From Leptodontidium sp. MPI-SDFR-AT-0119 (Eukaryota; Ascomycota; Leotiomycetes; Helotiales; Leptodontidiaceae): a DNA stretch of 64,000 bases. The notes under the pieces were generated by a model that searched no databases, had not been told where the DNA came from, and worked only from the letters and a program-made list of their open reading frames with translations. A program made the translations under genes and the position numbers. The stretch covers positions 3,844,001-3,908,000 of the forward strand of contig JAHLEZ010000001.1 in assembly GCA_020726505.1 (NCBI GenBank), written 5' to 3'. This document shows, piece by piece, positions 1-11,772 of this stretch. Position 1 is the stretch's first letter, and each line of letters starts with the position of its first letter.

Positions 1-626
1 TGCTAGAGCCGGGCTGTTTCTAAAATTCGAAGTAGCGTCTCGGAATGAAAATCCAAAGTCATAAGCAGTTTGAAAGCCGCCACGTCAAATAGGAGCATGT
101 TTAGCAGTGGAATTTTTTGGCTTGTTCTCTCCTTTTAAGGTACACCAGTAGGACTTGCGTCGCTCGGCTGTTGGATATGTAGACTTTCGTTTGAATAGGG
201 GGAGGGGGTAAACAAGCGTAACAATAGCAGGATTTTCTTATCGATGATGGGTGATGGCACAGTGTAGCAACCCTCAAGTACCTGCCAGTTATCAACTGGT
301 TGAACTTGAAATGTGGTCATGTTTTGGCAATCTTGTAAGCTCTGACGAGCTGGGAGGCTTCCCACGCCAAGTCCCGCATCAAAGCTGACTCTTAGTTGGC
401 CATTTCTATCACCTCATGCACGTCGGCCCAAGTCTTTGAAAGCAACTTTGAATTCCACTTAAATTGGATCATGGCTAGCAACTGACATCTCGTGTTCATA
501 ATTTCCTGGGTACTCCTCGTGATGTATTGCAGCCTGTGGAAACCGATTGCAACCCTACTGTACCCAACTAGTCCAAAACCAAGTAAAGCAATTATGGCCA
601 TCCAAAAATTCCTAAAGCACGCTCGC
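1..626. other. Intergenic, no gene recognised
   Basis: This is the 3' flank of the fructose-bisphosphatase gene. Open frames here are all under 80 codons, overlap on both strands and show no codon pattern or motif I recognise. It presumably contains the 3' untranslated region of the gene transcribed towards it. Confidence 0.5.
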
Positions 627-1764
627 TTACTTGTGGAACGACTTCACCTTCTCCATCTCGTCGTAACTACCCATGAAGATACCTGATCTGTCGTGGATAT
701 GCGCGGGTACAACTTCCATCAGTCTGTTCATATTGCTATCCAAAGCTTGTCCGCCAGCTGGAGGTGGTATTAATAAAGGTTCCTTGGGTATTTCCCGAGG
801 GAGTCACTTACCATTCTCAAACACCATAGCCATAGGAGCACACTCGTACAGAATTCTTAGCTTTCCCTTGGGACTCTTCTTGTCCGCGGGATAGGCAAAA
901 ATTCCACCGTAGAGCAAAGTCCGGTATGCATCAGCAACCATACTGCCGATGTATCTCGCAGAGTATGGCTTTCCTCCTTCCTGAGCGGGGTACTTCAAAG
1001 AGTCGAAGTAGGCCTTGGTAGAATCTTCCCAGTATAAGGAGTTACCCTCGTTGACTGAGTAGATAGCTCTCGATTTCGGCATCCTCATATCGGGATGCGT
1101 GAGGATGAACTCTCCAAGCGCGTTATCCATTGTGAAGCCATTGACGGTGCTGCCCTTCATTGTGATGACAAGTTGGGCCGAGGCACCGTACATGGTGAAG
1201 CCAGCAGCGACCAATTCCGTTCCAGGCTTCAGCAGATCCTCCTTTGTACCCATCGAACCCTCTGGCAGCTTGTGGATACCGAAAATCGTGCCAACGGAAA
1301 CACCAGCGTCCAAGTTGGAAGACCCGTCGATAGGATCACATGCCACTGCATAACGAGCCCCCTTGTGTTCTGGGAAGTATATGGCCTCCTCCTCTTCCTC
1401 GGAAACGAGAACGGCGCATTTCCCGGACGAGCGCATGGCCGCTATGAAAAGATCGTTGCCGATAACATCGAGTTTCTTCTGGTCGTCGCCTGTTGTGTTG
1501 CTGGAACCTGCGAGGCCTGTGAGGTTGATGAGGGTGGCTCGTCGGATGTAGTAAGCTATCGATTTGAAGGAAAATTGCAGTGCGTGGCAGAGTAGTCTAG
1601 TAAATTGTCAGTCTGTTGCTGAATAGGGTATTGAAGCAACTGGAAGCATACGTAAAATCCCCAGTGGCTTCCGGGTGCTTCGATTGTTCTTCTGTGAGAA
1701 AGCGAGTGAGGGTTATGATGTCTGTGTTGATCTTCTCCTCCTGCATTCCGCCGCTGGTTGCCAT
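627..1764 (-). CDS. fbp1: Fructose-1,6-bisphosphatase
   Basis: Hydrolyses fructose 1,6-bisphosphate to fructose 6-phosphate, the committed cytosolic step of gluconeogenesis. Three exons on the minus strand: 1764-1652, 1596-812 and 757-627. They sum to 1029 nt, giving 342 residues, the usual size for the family. Introns of 55 and 54 bp have GTATGC and GTAAGT donors. The start gives MATSGGMQEE, and the peptide runs into LTRFLTEEQ, a typical FBPase N-terminus. The metal-binding and catalytic motif DPIDGSSNLD lies near residues 125-134, with MKGSTVNGFTMD and the substrate-binding ARYIGSMVADAYRTLLYGG segment further on. The last exon encodes GGQALDSNMNRLMEVVP, the conserved C-terminal loop. All diagnostic residues are present, so it should be an active enzyme. 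Confidence 0.95.
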
Positions 1765-3390
1765 GATGAAGGGTTTGGGTTTTGAGAAACAGAAATCAGG
1801 TGCTGGTATTGGAACGATGGAGAGAGCAGAGGGATTGGAGAGAAAGAGAAAGTATTGCAATTGAGGATCGTTTTATGGGTTGGTTGAAGTTGGACCTCGG
1901 GTCGAGACGGAGGGGTTCCGAGGGGTCAGAGATGAAGCTTTGAGACGAGCGACGAGAGACGACAAAGGAAGTCAGTTAGTCGGGGGGGTAATATGGGCAA
2001 CAGAAGAGATGTGGAATTGAGGGGAGGGGAAATAGACTTCTCTTATTAATGCTTAGAGGTTGGCTGGCATAGATAGCATCACACGATGACCCACGCATGG
2101 TAATGTTTGCTGGGTCCAGCCAGGCCAGGCCAGGACCAGTAAAGCAGTAGGCAATTCCGTGAAATCATTGATCAGCTTCTAGCATCCAGGCCAGCTCGGC
2201 CATCACCACTTCTTCCACCACCTAGGTACCTATGACCACTGCTCCGAACTGCCCTGGAGCTCCAGCGCTCCACACACATCCTTTCGTGCCCCGCGTTGCT
2301 CGGCATAACGACCGCGAAGTGCCCCGCGCTAGCATGCGGACAGGAGGAGCGGCAAAGAACAGACAGACGAGGATTTCCCGGCTGAGGGAGAGGAAAGGAG
2401 AACTAGGGCAATGGGCGCCCGCCCTGGCAGAGAGCACGAGATGCATATCCGGGTCTGGAACAAGGGAACTCGAGGAAAGAGAAGGTACAGTAAGGCCTAT
2501 GAGAGCAATCCGTTATGAAGTTGCTCGGGTTATCTCCAAACTGGGCTTGTCTTACTCGGGAAGATGGCCGACCTTCAATGTTCCGTCTCCTCCCTGGATC
2601 CCTCACCACCGTGACCGTGTGGAAGACGAACGAACGACCTGTGCTGTAAAGCCGGGAGATGTCGGATCTTTTGTCAACGAACCGCAGAAATGTTCTTCCG
2701 CCTCGGATCACGGGATGCAGTTCCACGTGCTCTGTGTTTGTGGAGATCACGTGGTAAAGCAAACATTCTATCCTAGCCAGTTTTGGCTAGCTTGCAGCTG
2801 TTCTCGGCTGTGGCTAGTGCGATTGACGCACTGCAAAAACCTCTTCAAGCTTGAGCTTGACCTCTTTTCTTCTTCCTTATTATCTTCGCAGCAATGTGAG
2901 CAACCACCACAACACCGCGCATGCAGCGTGCAATATTTTCCAATATCTGGCAATGGTAAGCTACAATGTCTCTTCTTCTCCCCCTTCTTCAACGTGATGA
3001 CACACATACAACCGCAAACTAGAGTCTTTGATCCCAAGGGACATGAAACTTTTGTAACACGTCAGTCTGAACTACAAGCAATATCTCTCAGTCAACAGCA
3101 TCTTCTGCAATTGACCATTACTAACATTGCTTCCAGATACTGCCTGCCTCCAATCAGTAATGCCCAACTGGCTTCTCCCTCCTTGCAACATCGCGACTCG
3201 ATCCTGTCAACTTTTGGTAAGCTTCCCCACACTTGTCTTCCTATCTCTTACCTATCCTCGCTGTGATGAACATTCGTGCTTTGCACGCTGGAAATTACCG
3301 ACTGAAATATCATGTCGAAATCAAATGGCTAAATCTGAACACTCTTCTACACTCCCCGTTGCACAATCAGACTCGTCTCTTGAGCATCTT
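1765..3390. other. Promoter/intergenic region upstream of fbp1
   Basis: This holds the upstream region of the FBPase gene and the flank of the broken C48-like gene. A 344-codon plus-strand frame at 2232-3266 has biased, non-family composition and I do not regard it as coding. Donor-like GGTAAGC sites at about 2954 and 3215, with a strong TACTAAC branch point just before 3138, hint at extra 5' exons of the downstream C48-like locus. Their frame could not be fixed. Confidence 0.4.
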
Positions 3391-3399
3391 GCTGACCAT

Positions 3400-4639
3400 G
3401 ATAAAGTTACAGGACCACACCCCACTCTCAAAGGTACAGCATACTACCTCAACTCCCTTTCTCCACATACACATCTGTCAAATGATGAATTGGCACTGGG
3501 CTCCGACAGTTCTCGACAAGATCGGGGCTGGTTCATGACAGGAGATGCCTCTTTGCGGCAGGCCTAGAAAACCTCGCCCACTGATTACAGACCTTCTTGA
3601 CTACCATATCGAAGACGAGCCGGAAAGACAGTTGCTGACTTCGAACCCAGAATGTTCTCATACAATTTAAATGATTGTGGGGTCTTTTGGATTGTGGTGG
3701 TTCGAAATTATGGTAGGTCACACAATACAATTCTTCAACTTTCACTTCCATTTCTATGATGAGCATTTTAGATGACGAGTCTGATCCGGGTAACCGATGT
3801 TGACACAAATCAAATTAAACCATTCATGCCAACTGATCTTTTCTTGGAACATACTCTTGTGTATAGTGTACCCTTGATGGCATAAGCTTACATTCAAACT
3901 TTCAGGTCATCATGCGTCGACAACAACAACACTACTTCGGGGTTCGCCTCAGTAGCAAATCCTATTGTCGACAACTTGATAGCAGGAGGTTTTGATCGAA
4001 TCCTTCGCTGGACCCTCGACAATCCTCCCTGCCTCAATCCATTGGTAAGCTCAACCTCTCATTCAGCGACAGACCTCCAGCATAATGATGACTTCGACCG
4101 ACAAATGACAAGCATATGTCCAAGCCTCCGGGCAGTGACGAGTCTGTCTTAACTGAATATGCCCAGCTCGTCTTCTTGCACTGTCGTACCACTGCCGAAA
4201 CACCGCTGACCTACATCACAGGCTTTATTCACACTCAAGCTCTGTCGAGAGAACGTGCCGAGTAATATTGGCACGTTACTCAATCTCTTCCCACACGAAC
4301 ACTCTCAGGTATGCTATTCCTCCATTGCTCTCCCATCTCTTCCAACACCCACACACACACACCTCTTTACATGATGATCAATTATCACGACGGTCAACAT
4401 AAAGCCACACGTTGGTATTGATGAGAATGCCTGTGACAGGGTTGTAGATCTGATATTTCCTTCCACACATCACTATCCGGAACCGAGTTTCTAGGAGCTG
4501 TCACTAACCTATATCAAAGGTATACTTGTTGAAGTGCTGGAATGCCTTCGTTGAGAATCTTGGGTGGCCTTGGGTGGGTGGTGGTATCGGGTTCGCGGCC
4601 CGCAGTCGGATGAAACCTCTGTGGGAAGCTATACTCTAG
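3400..4639 (+). pseudogene. Ulp1-like C48 cysteine peptidase gene, broken
   Basis: Remnant resembling SUMO-peptidase (Ulp1, C48) domains. A probable catalytic His is in NWHWAPTVLDKIG (His codon 3493-3495), and the catalytic Cys is in LNDCGVFWIVVVRNY (Cys codon 3676-3678). Downstream exons chain in frame: to 3712, then 3772-3789, 3953-4044, 4081-4134, 4222-4308, 4440-4519 and 4606-4639, ending VTNLYQSRMKPLWEAIL and a TAG stop. Two defects lie inside the catalytic domain. An in-frame TGA sits at 3536-3538, where a Trp codon would be natural. A one-base frame change falls at about 3663-3670, between the DLLDYHIEDEPERQ segment and the DCG motif. Both could be assembly errors or unrecognised introns, but together they suggest a pseudogene. 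The 5' exons are not resolved. The family assignment rests mainly on the DCG context. Confidence 0.45.
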
Positions 4640-5773
4640 ACATAAATGAACTCAAATGACATTGCTCAAAGCACAACATCTCAAATGCGCAAAAGTGCTC
4701 CTCTTGATCAGATCCATCCGTTCGTCATTTCTTCCCCTAGATCTTCCCGCCATTGTCATCAAATCCCAGCCCGAATCTGCATACACCCTTCAGACATCGA
4801 GACTCAACCCCTTCTTCAATACAAAGGGCAATGCCAAAGTCATCCTCAGCTAGATGTATCTCCTGAGCTTTTCAACATCAAAAGGATACCTCTTAAAAAT
4901 CTATTAACGCTCAAATTTCACAGCGGAGCTAGCCATGCTAGCTAAGGAAACCTGAGACTGCAGCCATCATCAACAACCACATCAGCACCAAGCTTGTCTT
5001 CGAAACAACGTCTCCTTCCTACACTACATAGTCACAGTCAGACTATAGAGTGTGATATCTCATGTCGTGTCTTGATACAAGAGAAGCAGTACAATCCATT
5101 CTAAATTGTATTCGCTTTGCCAAACAGATACATTTCCATTCATCATCCCTTCTTTTCCCTTCCCCCCCCCCCCCCCCCTCCCTCCTACCTTCCTTTCATT
5201 TCTCCGTGTCGTTTTTTAATTTTATTTTACAATACAATGCATACATATACAAGATCTCCCTCCAGGTATTTATTTGCTTTCCCACTTTGCCAAAACCTTC
5301 AAAAACCTCCAGTGATTACCTAGCTACCACCATACGTACTTTCCCTCCATATCCATTTCCCACACGACGTGTCCTGTACTGTCCTGATCCGGAGGACAAG
5401 GCTGTGTACTCTCCATGTACGTAAGGAAAGGTGGTCGCCCTCGCCCTCCCGAGGCTTCCTGTTAATGATCGATACAAAGTTCAATCAGATCAAAATGTTA
5501 TCGTAACACAAAAGGCAATCAGGGATGCAACGCCGTGGTTTCCATTTATCCTTTTCCCTCTTGTTTTCGTTTCCAGTGCTGGTTGGTTTCGCCGTGGTGG
5601 CGGGGTATAGTGCAGAGATAAAGAAAGGGATGTTCATTTTCCGTGTGTTGTTGCTAGCTGTCTATGAATTCAACATAGGCATGTCGCGTGTATTGCTAGT
5701 TTGGCTCGTTTCATTCGAGCTGATGATGCGTCGCTGGACCTTCCGTTTCGAGTGTTGATTGGTGTCGGTCCGT
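4640..5773. other. Intergenic, includes a 17-C homopolymer
   Basis: No gene is supported between the C48-like remnant and the carboxypeptidase 3' end. A run of 17 cytosines occupies 5162-5178 inside a pyrimidine-rich stretch. Open frames at 4646-4945 and 5062-5424 have low-complexity composition and no recognisable motifs. Part of the right end should be 3' UTR of the carboxypeptidase. Confidence 0.5.
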
Positions 5774-7988
5774 TCAAAAGAGTAGCAAGATGACAATCAT
5801 CCCCAAAGCCGGCAGTGCTAGTAGCTTTGCGTTGAGCTGTGAGGACATGATCCCGAATGACTTGGTCGGACTGGGTGTAGCAGTGGCTGTGAAGAAACCA
5901 GTCAGGATTTGAGTGGTCGTTGTCACTGTCACACTACCTGTCGTGGGAGATGATGTCGAAGATAATGACGAGGAAGCAGCAGAGCTCCAATCTGATGTCT
6001 CATCGTATAAAATTCCATTAATGATTACGCCCTCTCCGTTGATAATCTGCTGTTTCTGGTCCCCGTTGCACGTTTCGGGAATGTTGCGCTGCCAGCAAGT
6101 GGCTGAGGGTGAGGATGGAAGAGAAGCCGTGTGGGTTGAATTCAGCGGACCCGTACTGTTGTACAAGGAGGGGTTGATTATCTCTCCGGTTGAGACGGAT
6201 GTGCCGCTCATAATCCGTGCAAAAACTTGGAAGGCAGTCTCTGGTTGGTATGCTGGAACACTGTGTCCAGCGTCGTAAATTCGACTGAAAGATAAATTTC
6301 CATACTGGCGGACCACGCCACCAATGTAGGAAGTATTGACGATGATAGGTGCATATCCGGACTCTGGGAAGATCGAGGCGTATGCTGGTGATGTTGCTTC
6401 GGCTACAGCAAGGGAAATAGCTTCTCCCCCAAGCCAATTACAGATGTAATCTCGATCACCATACATGAACCCAACTCGGATTCCGGCATTCAGTAGCTTG
6501 GCGATTTCTGGAACCAAGGACATACGTTCGTAGTCTCCCGTTGAAGTGAAAGCGGCAACAACCTGTCGATTTGTTTGCGTGAAGTTGACAGGCGATCCAA
6601 TGGCAGCTAGGACTGATCCCGTGTTCAAGTACTCGAGATACGTGCTGGGAGGAAATGGATCAGGTATGTAGTGAGCAATGTCGTATATACTCCTTCCAGA
6701 ATCGAAATAGGGCTCAATTACGTTCGTGGAGCAGGTGCTGTAAGCTTGGGAGCAAATGCTGTTAACGACTGATACATCTCCTTCATTGTCAGGGTCCTGA
6801 CTATTCACAGCTGTCCGACATTGCCTGATGAGGTCTGCACACCCTCCTTCAGAGGAGAAGCTGGCGCTGGCAAGTCTTGCTCGAGTCGGATTGATTGCGG
6901 ACAAGCCATAACTGTTATTGACTGCCATTGCCGGGTAAAAAGGAGCCTGGATCAGGTCGTCCACACAACCATTGACGATTCCGAGAGAGGCAAGCTTGAT
7001 CTCAATAGTTCCGCTCCTGGAGAGAGTCCCGTTTGACCGCCGCAGGTTTTGTTCCTCCCAGATACTAGCAAATGCAGGACCATATTTACCACCATAGCTT
7101 TCGGCGAACAGATGGACACCCATTGTTGTACTACTGTTCGGCCCATACTCCGGAAAGGCACCTAGGAATCCCTGAAGCATGTGCCATATAACCATTCCAG
7201 CGATTTCCGTAGTATTTGCCGTATTGTTGACATTCAAGGAGCTGAATGTCCCGTTCATGAACGTCGTTGCAGGTTGGGAATTCGGAAGGACCTGTGGAGG
7301 TGTGTATAGGTCGGAAGTAAGTAGGTCAATGGATCCGTTCGTAGGCGTATCGTAGGAAAAGCCAACTTGATTTGGCTGGAAAACATTAGCAGGCAGCTTT
7401 GTGTGAGAGGCAGTTAAGTAAAATGGTGACCATCGAGTTAACATTGGAAGGGAATCGGGCAAGGAGCTTGCAAACCCCCCGGAAACACTGCCTAGAGTTT
7501 TGCACAAACCCAACAACCCCTCACAGCTCCAAAGCCTTAGATTTGCAAAGAAAATAGCTTCCCCGTACCTGATCAATAAACAACATGTTCGAACCGCGAT
7601 CCCAACCCCAATCCCGAACTTTTGTCCCCAATTCCCCCAAGCCCAGCTCGACTACTTCGCAGGGACCATTCTCATTGAAGAGACCGATCATGGAGCTCGA
7701 TCCAGGTCCTCCGTTCAACCATACTGTGAGCTGATCCGTTGGGTCCCTAGCACCTATGAACCAAAAGAATGTGTTCGTTGGATAGCTCCCGGGAAGGTGG
7801 ACCCATCCTGTATACTGCTGCTGTGTCGGAAAGGCAGTTTCGCAGGTGCCTGCTGGTGGAGACTTGTAAGAGATCGTGATATTCCCGTCGACTGGGGATT
7901 TGATGGTCGTCAGGTTGAGAGCTGACGGCGGGTATTGAGCGAGCGTGCTTGCGACGAAGAAGGGAAAGAGGAAGAGGCGGTGCATCAT
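5774..7988 (-). CDS. Secreted serine carboxypeptidase, S10 family
   Basis: Removes C-terminal amino acids from peptides. Two exons: 7988-7569 and 7375-5774, giving 673 residues. The start is an MM pair followed by a hydrophobic signal peptide ending near STLAQ. The oxyanion-hole region is LTVWLNGGPGSSSM, the nucleophile Ser (about 233) is in AESYGGKYGP, the Asp lies in YGDRDYICNW (about 449) and the His in YDAGHSVPAYQ (about 511). The C-terminus is a Ser/Thr-rich stretch followed by a hydrophobic tail (LLALPALGMIVILLLF), which fits a GPI-anchored cell-surface form. The intron is long for this genome (193 bp, GTACGG donor). It splits DQ from PNQVGFSYD, a conserved S10 junction. The exon 2 frame stays open right through the intron, so the intron could be missed by automatic annotation. 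Many N-glycosylation sequons fit secretion. Confidence 0.92.
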
Positions 7989-8110
7989 CGTTCACTCATA
8001 TTTCGCTGCTGGGAAAGAAAGAAGAAGAACGAGTGTGATTGAATTGGGTGGAGAGGAATGAAATGGGACGAGAAGTCTCTCGGCGCGGCGCGAGGCTCTT
8101 GGTTGCTGAT

Positions 8111-8147
8111 CTCTTCTCTTCTCTTCTCTTCTCTTCTCTCCTCTCCT
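8111..8147. repeat. (TCTTC)n pyrimidine tract
   Basis: Short tandem run of a CTTCT/TCTTC unit, about seven copies. It lies in the shared upstream region between the divergent carboxypeptidase and the membrane-protein gene, roughly 120 bp upstream of the carboxypeptidase start. CT tracts of this type are common in fungal core promoters. Confidence 0.7.
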
Positions 8148-8583
8148 TTGCGAGACAATCCTTCCGAGAAAGCGTAGATAGCTCCGAGCGAATGCCTTTT
8201 TGGTTCGAACGTACGGCCACTTCTTAGTGGATTTTTAACATGCATCAACACCAAAAATTAAATGATACACTTGGGGACAAGAAAAGATGACCCGTTTATA
8301 CGCTCACGTACCCACAGAGCCGTGCTGGATCTTCAATCTGCTGTCAAACGCGTTTGACTCCGCGTTTAATCTAGACGCCCCCGGATTTTCAGGGGAAACT
8401 TACCCCCTTTCAGCCAATTTGCGGCTGAAGTGCCCTGTGCTCAGCACCTGTTATTATTTTCTGTACCTGCATTTCTCCCGTTCTTCAGTTATTGAGCTTC
8501 ATCTATAATTCATTCAGCCTGTCAGTTTGTGTGACTCGTTGTCAATAATCACCAATACCATCCCTCTGGCCTTCGAAATCACG

Positions 8584-8604
8584 ATGCCAAGCTGGCAAGG
8601 TTGA
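8584..8604 (+). promoter_or_regulatory. Short upstream ORF overlapping the main start
   Basis: A seven-codon ORF including stop (ATG at 8584, TGA at 8602-8604). The final A of its stop is the first A of the main ATG at 8604. This stop-start overlap could couple translation of the downstream protein to termination of the uORF. The next in-frame ATG of the main gene (8622) is an alternative start. Confidence 0.45.
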
Positions 8605-10477
8605 TGGGTACAAGTCAAAACATGGTTTCTGGACCCGATGTTATCACTTATATTGGAGTTCCGTTGGCTGTTCTAGGAGTGTTGCCAATCATTTACAATA
8701 CCATTACGACTCTTGCTACTCTAGCCAAAGTGAGGCGGATGCTTCGACATGGACGTCTGGCAGGAATAGCTCGAGGAGATGTCATCAATCATGTCATTGA
8801 GATTGAACTTCCACGTTACACAATAGCTCCGTTACATCGAGAAGAGCAGCGTCACGAATATTGGAGGCTATCCGATTATCCAAGCCATATCCCGGGCGGC
8901 ACATACACTACTTTCAATGTAAACGAATCCCATCAATATTTTCCTTCACAGTAACGCTGAAGTATCCTGACTGTTGCTGACTATCTGACATCTAGTGGAA
9001 AAGACATAATACGGGGACCAAAACCCAGAGGATTGACTATTCAGACCAGCTTCGACAACCTCAAGCAGAGATAGGCTTTGAGGAGCTTCTCTCGTTTCTT
9101 CTTGACCTTGGAGCTGTGCCAGATCCCTCTGGCTTTCGAATGCTGAGAGGCAGTGGGTTGTGGGTTCCGACGGGCACACCCCTTCTTCTTTCTCCAGACC
9201 GACATGAAGCTGTCTTAACCATAGCTCCTCTGGACGACTCTGACGGGAAATTGTCCTTGGCCGTGAGATGGTCATCCAACTGGGGCATGAGGAATCCCGC
9301 CTCACTCCCACCATACTGGGTCAGACTCCGAGGGACAAGTTCGGCGAAGGCACCCATTGGGGAGCAGAGAAGTGGCAGAAAAGAAGCTGAAGAAGCGACA
9401 AGCACGGAAACGAAGGTTGAGATCCCGCAGGAGCCGGATAGCAAATATGCTGAAGGACGTACGAGCCAAGAGCAGAAAGCTGTTGAAGACACCGATGATT
9501 GGAAGCTCAAGACCGAAGCGCCTGTGTCAGAATCGTCACCACGCACAGAAACTAGTTCTACGAAGGAATACATCCCTCAACCTGAAGAGCTCGTACCTAC
9601 AATACGGTGCCAAGTTGGCGTTCATGGCCTTATCACAGCCACACCAGAAGATCTTGATCCACTGCTGTTTGATCCCCTAGAGATTGACCACCTTGAAGTC
9701 GACGAAACCAATGTCAACACAGTTGGCGTGTGGTTCGCCAGCGCCCTGACTGCGCTGAGCACTTCTTCCCAGACAATACTTTGGAACTACAAGATTCCTG
9801 CCGAGATACTCGCTTTCGCAAAGGAAGACACGCTACCTTGCGGTATTCTTGTGTTATTAGGCGTCGTTGAGGAATCGGCTACTCCAGAATGGGCAACAAA
9901 ATACAACGACGAAGAGGAGCAACGGGAGGCTCAGATACGTAGATCGAGGGAGCAGTCCAAGGCTATGATGAGAGAAATGCAGCTGCCACCTGCGGAAAAG
10001 TCCAGGGCATTTCACGAGAGGGTTAGCAAAGAGCATGATGAATGGATAGATGGGCTGAACGCTACTAGACGGCGTGACGCTCAGAGAGCTGAGACTCGAA
10101 TGATCGAAGCGATTCAGAGTCCAAAATGGGACAACAAACTCGTTGCAGAGCACAACTTACGGTGGCTCAAAAAGGAATGCCACATAGATGAGAGCCACGA
10201 TTTGAAACGATGTGTGGAAATCCTCCTGTGGCGAATGGTGAACGAGCCAGCCTTTGCACGAGATTTAACTCAATCTTTGGATTCCTGGCAAGCTTTTGTC
10301 GACAACGGAGGGCTTCGAAAGGCCGAGTATTTGGCTTTGAAGGAGAGCCAGGTTATGTTTGCAAATGCGAGCTTGTTACTCGCTGTGATCAAGGTTTCGG
10401 TGACCGCGGCTCATGGGTCACTTGGAATGGATTTGCAGGAATGCATGAGGATCTGGAAGACGGTACGACTGGGCTGA
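8604..10477 (+). CDS. Unknown protein with N-terminal membrane segment
   Basis: Two exons, 8604-8918 and 8996-10477, joined by a 77-bp intron (GT at 8919, AG at 8995), encode 598 residues. Residues about 14-35 (YIGVPLAVLGVLPIIYNTIT) form one clear transmembrane helix close to the N-terminus. The remainder is soluble and contains a LLSFLLDLGAVPDPSGF segment, an acidic low-complexity linker (about 210-280) and a highly charged helical region rich in Glu, Arg and Lys (about 390-470). I do not recognise the family. The layout (short lumenal or extracellular tip, one helix, large cytoplasmic domain) suggests a membrane-anchored intracellular protein. Divergent from the S10 carboxypeptidase, with about 0.6 kb of shared upstream DNA. 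Confidence 0.75.
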
Positions 10478-11658
10478 ACGCTGGACAGCTGTACTTTCAA
10501 TAACACCTCTTCCTATGATATGATAACAAAGAACATTTTCATCGGCCGGCTTTCAAGATCGGTCAAGTGCAAGCTTTGAAGGACAGGCGGGCACAGTCTC
10601 ATCGGTCCTAAACAAGAGTCCGATTCTAATTTGGGGCTCCGTTTAACCTTCGACTCTCGTTATCGCTGATTAATTCTTCGAGCACCCGAATTCCCAGATG
10701 TTCAGTTGGATCCGCGCATCCGGACTTGTTCGTGTCTCTGCGATGCTTATTCGCCAGGTGTCGTAAGTTAGACCTCAATGCAATGTCCTTAAGGTTCGAC
10801 CTCGAGAAGAGAAGGGCACAAGGAAGAAGAAAAGTCGGCCTCAGAATTGCGTTTTCCGCGAGGTCGACATCTACACTTCAAAGGATGGTCTGTTCCAGTC
10901 GCCCATAAAGTGTTTTGCACAGGTTCCTTTCTGCATTGCCCTATGAGTATGATGTAAAGCAGAGGCTATTAACTAGAGCCTGCCAAGAAAGTTTGTATTT
11001 ACCTCGGACGGAACAGCTTCCCCACACAATGCCGCGTCTACCCCAGTACGAGTAGCGAGATCTTCGTCTGTAGTCACTAATTTTCCGAATGTTGCAGTTC
11101 TCCGCGTTCGTTCTTTCCGTCCGATACCTGATTCCCATCTCTCCATCTCAATTATCCATCTCAATTGTTATGACAATCTGTCGAAGCTATTCTTAACAAG
11201 TTAGAACCGGCTCGAATGTTCTACTGGTGGGATTTCGTACTCGTATGTTGTACATCTTTGCACTATATTTCCGCCGTCTTGGAACAATCCTCTTCTTGGC
11301 AAACACACAATGCACACTCAATCCTTGCCAGCCAAGCGATCTACATTCAGTGTCCGTCATGATTCGTGGTTTCACCTCTACATAAGCCTCAAAAGAATGT
11401 TTATCTCATTCCACCACTCAGGTGGTGTGTTTCATCTAAACAATCTCATCTCAGGGAATCGTCAGCTGTCGGAATCATCCACTTGCTTAGGCTCCGAGCA
11501 TTTTCTCTGACTAGAACGGTAAGATGAGCGCAAAAGTCTACTCTACGGTACTCGGAATGGGTTCACTAACACTTCGCTCTCTTGGCAAGCACCGAGAAAG
11601 TATGTTGAAATTCGTCTTAGGTACAAGTCAGGCGCCGCTTCTAAGGGGGTCTTTTGGC
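10478..11658. other. Intergenic, no gene recognised
   Basis: Only short overlapping frames on both strands, none with recognisable motifs. The right end is the upstream region of the pectinesterase gene. Confidence 0.5.
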
Positions 11659-11665
11659 TATAAAA
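11659..11665 (+). promoter_or_regulatory. Probable TATA box of the pectinesterase gene
   Basis: TATAAAA about 108 bp upstream of the pectinesterase ATG, with a pyrimidine- and CA-rich stretch (CACCATCACCATCACC) between them. Spacing suits a TATA-driven, inducible promoter of a secreted enzyme gene. Confidence 0.5.
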
Positions 11666-11772
11666 GTCATAGCCCCAGATGATATCACTTTACCTCACCA
11701 TCACCATCACCAATTTTGGTTTCCACACTCATTACCACTTTGCTTCTTCTTTCTTGGACATATCCCCGTACT

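Noticed and set aside
2232..3266. 344-codon plus-strand open frame
   Set aside because: Composition is Arg/Ser/Pro/His-rich without motifs, it overlaps equally open frames on the other strand, and it crosses donor, branch-point and acceptor signals of the neighbouring spliced locus.
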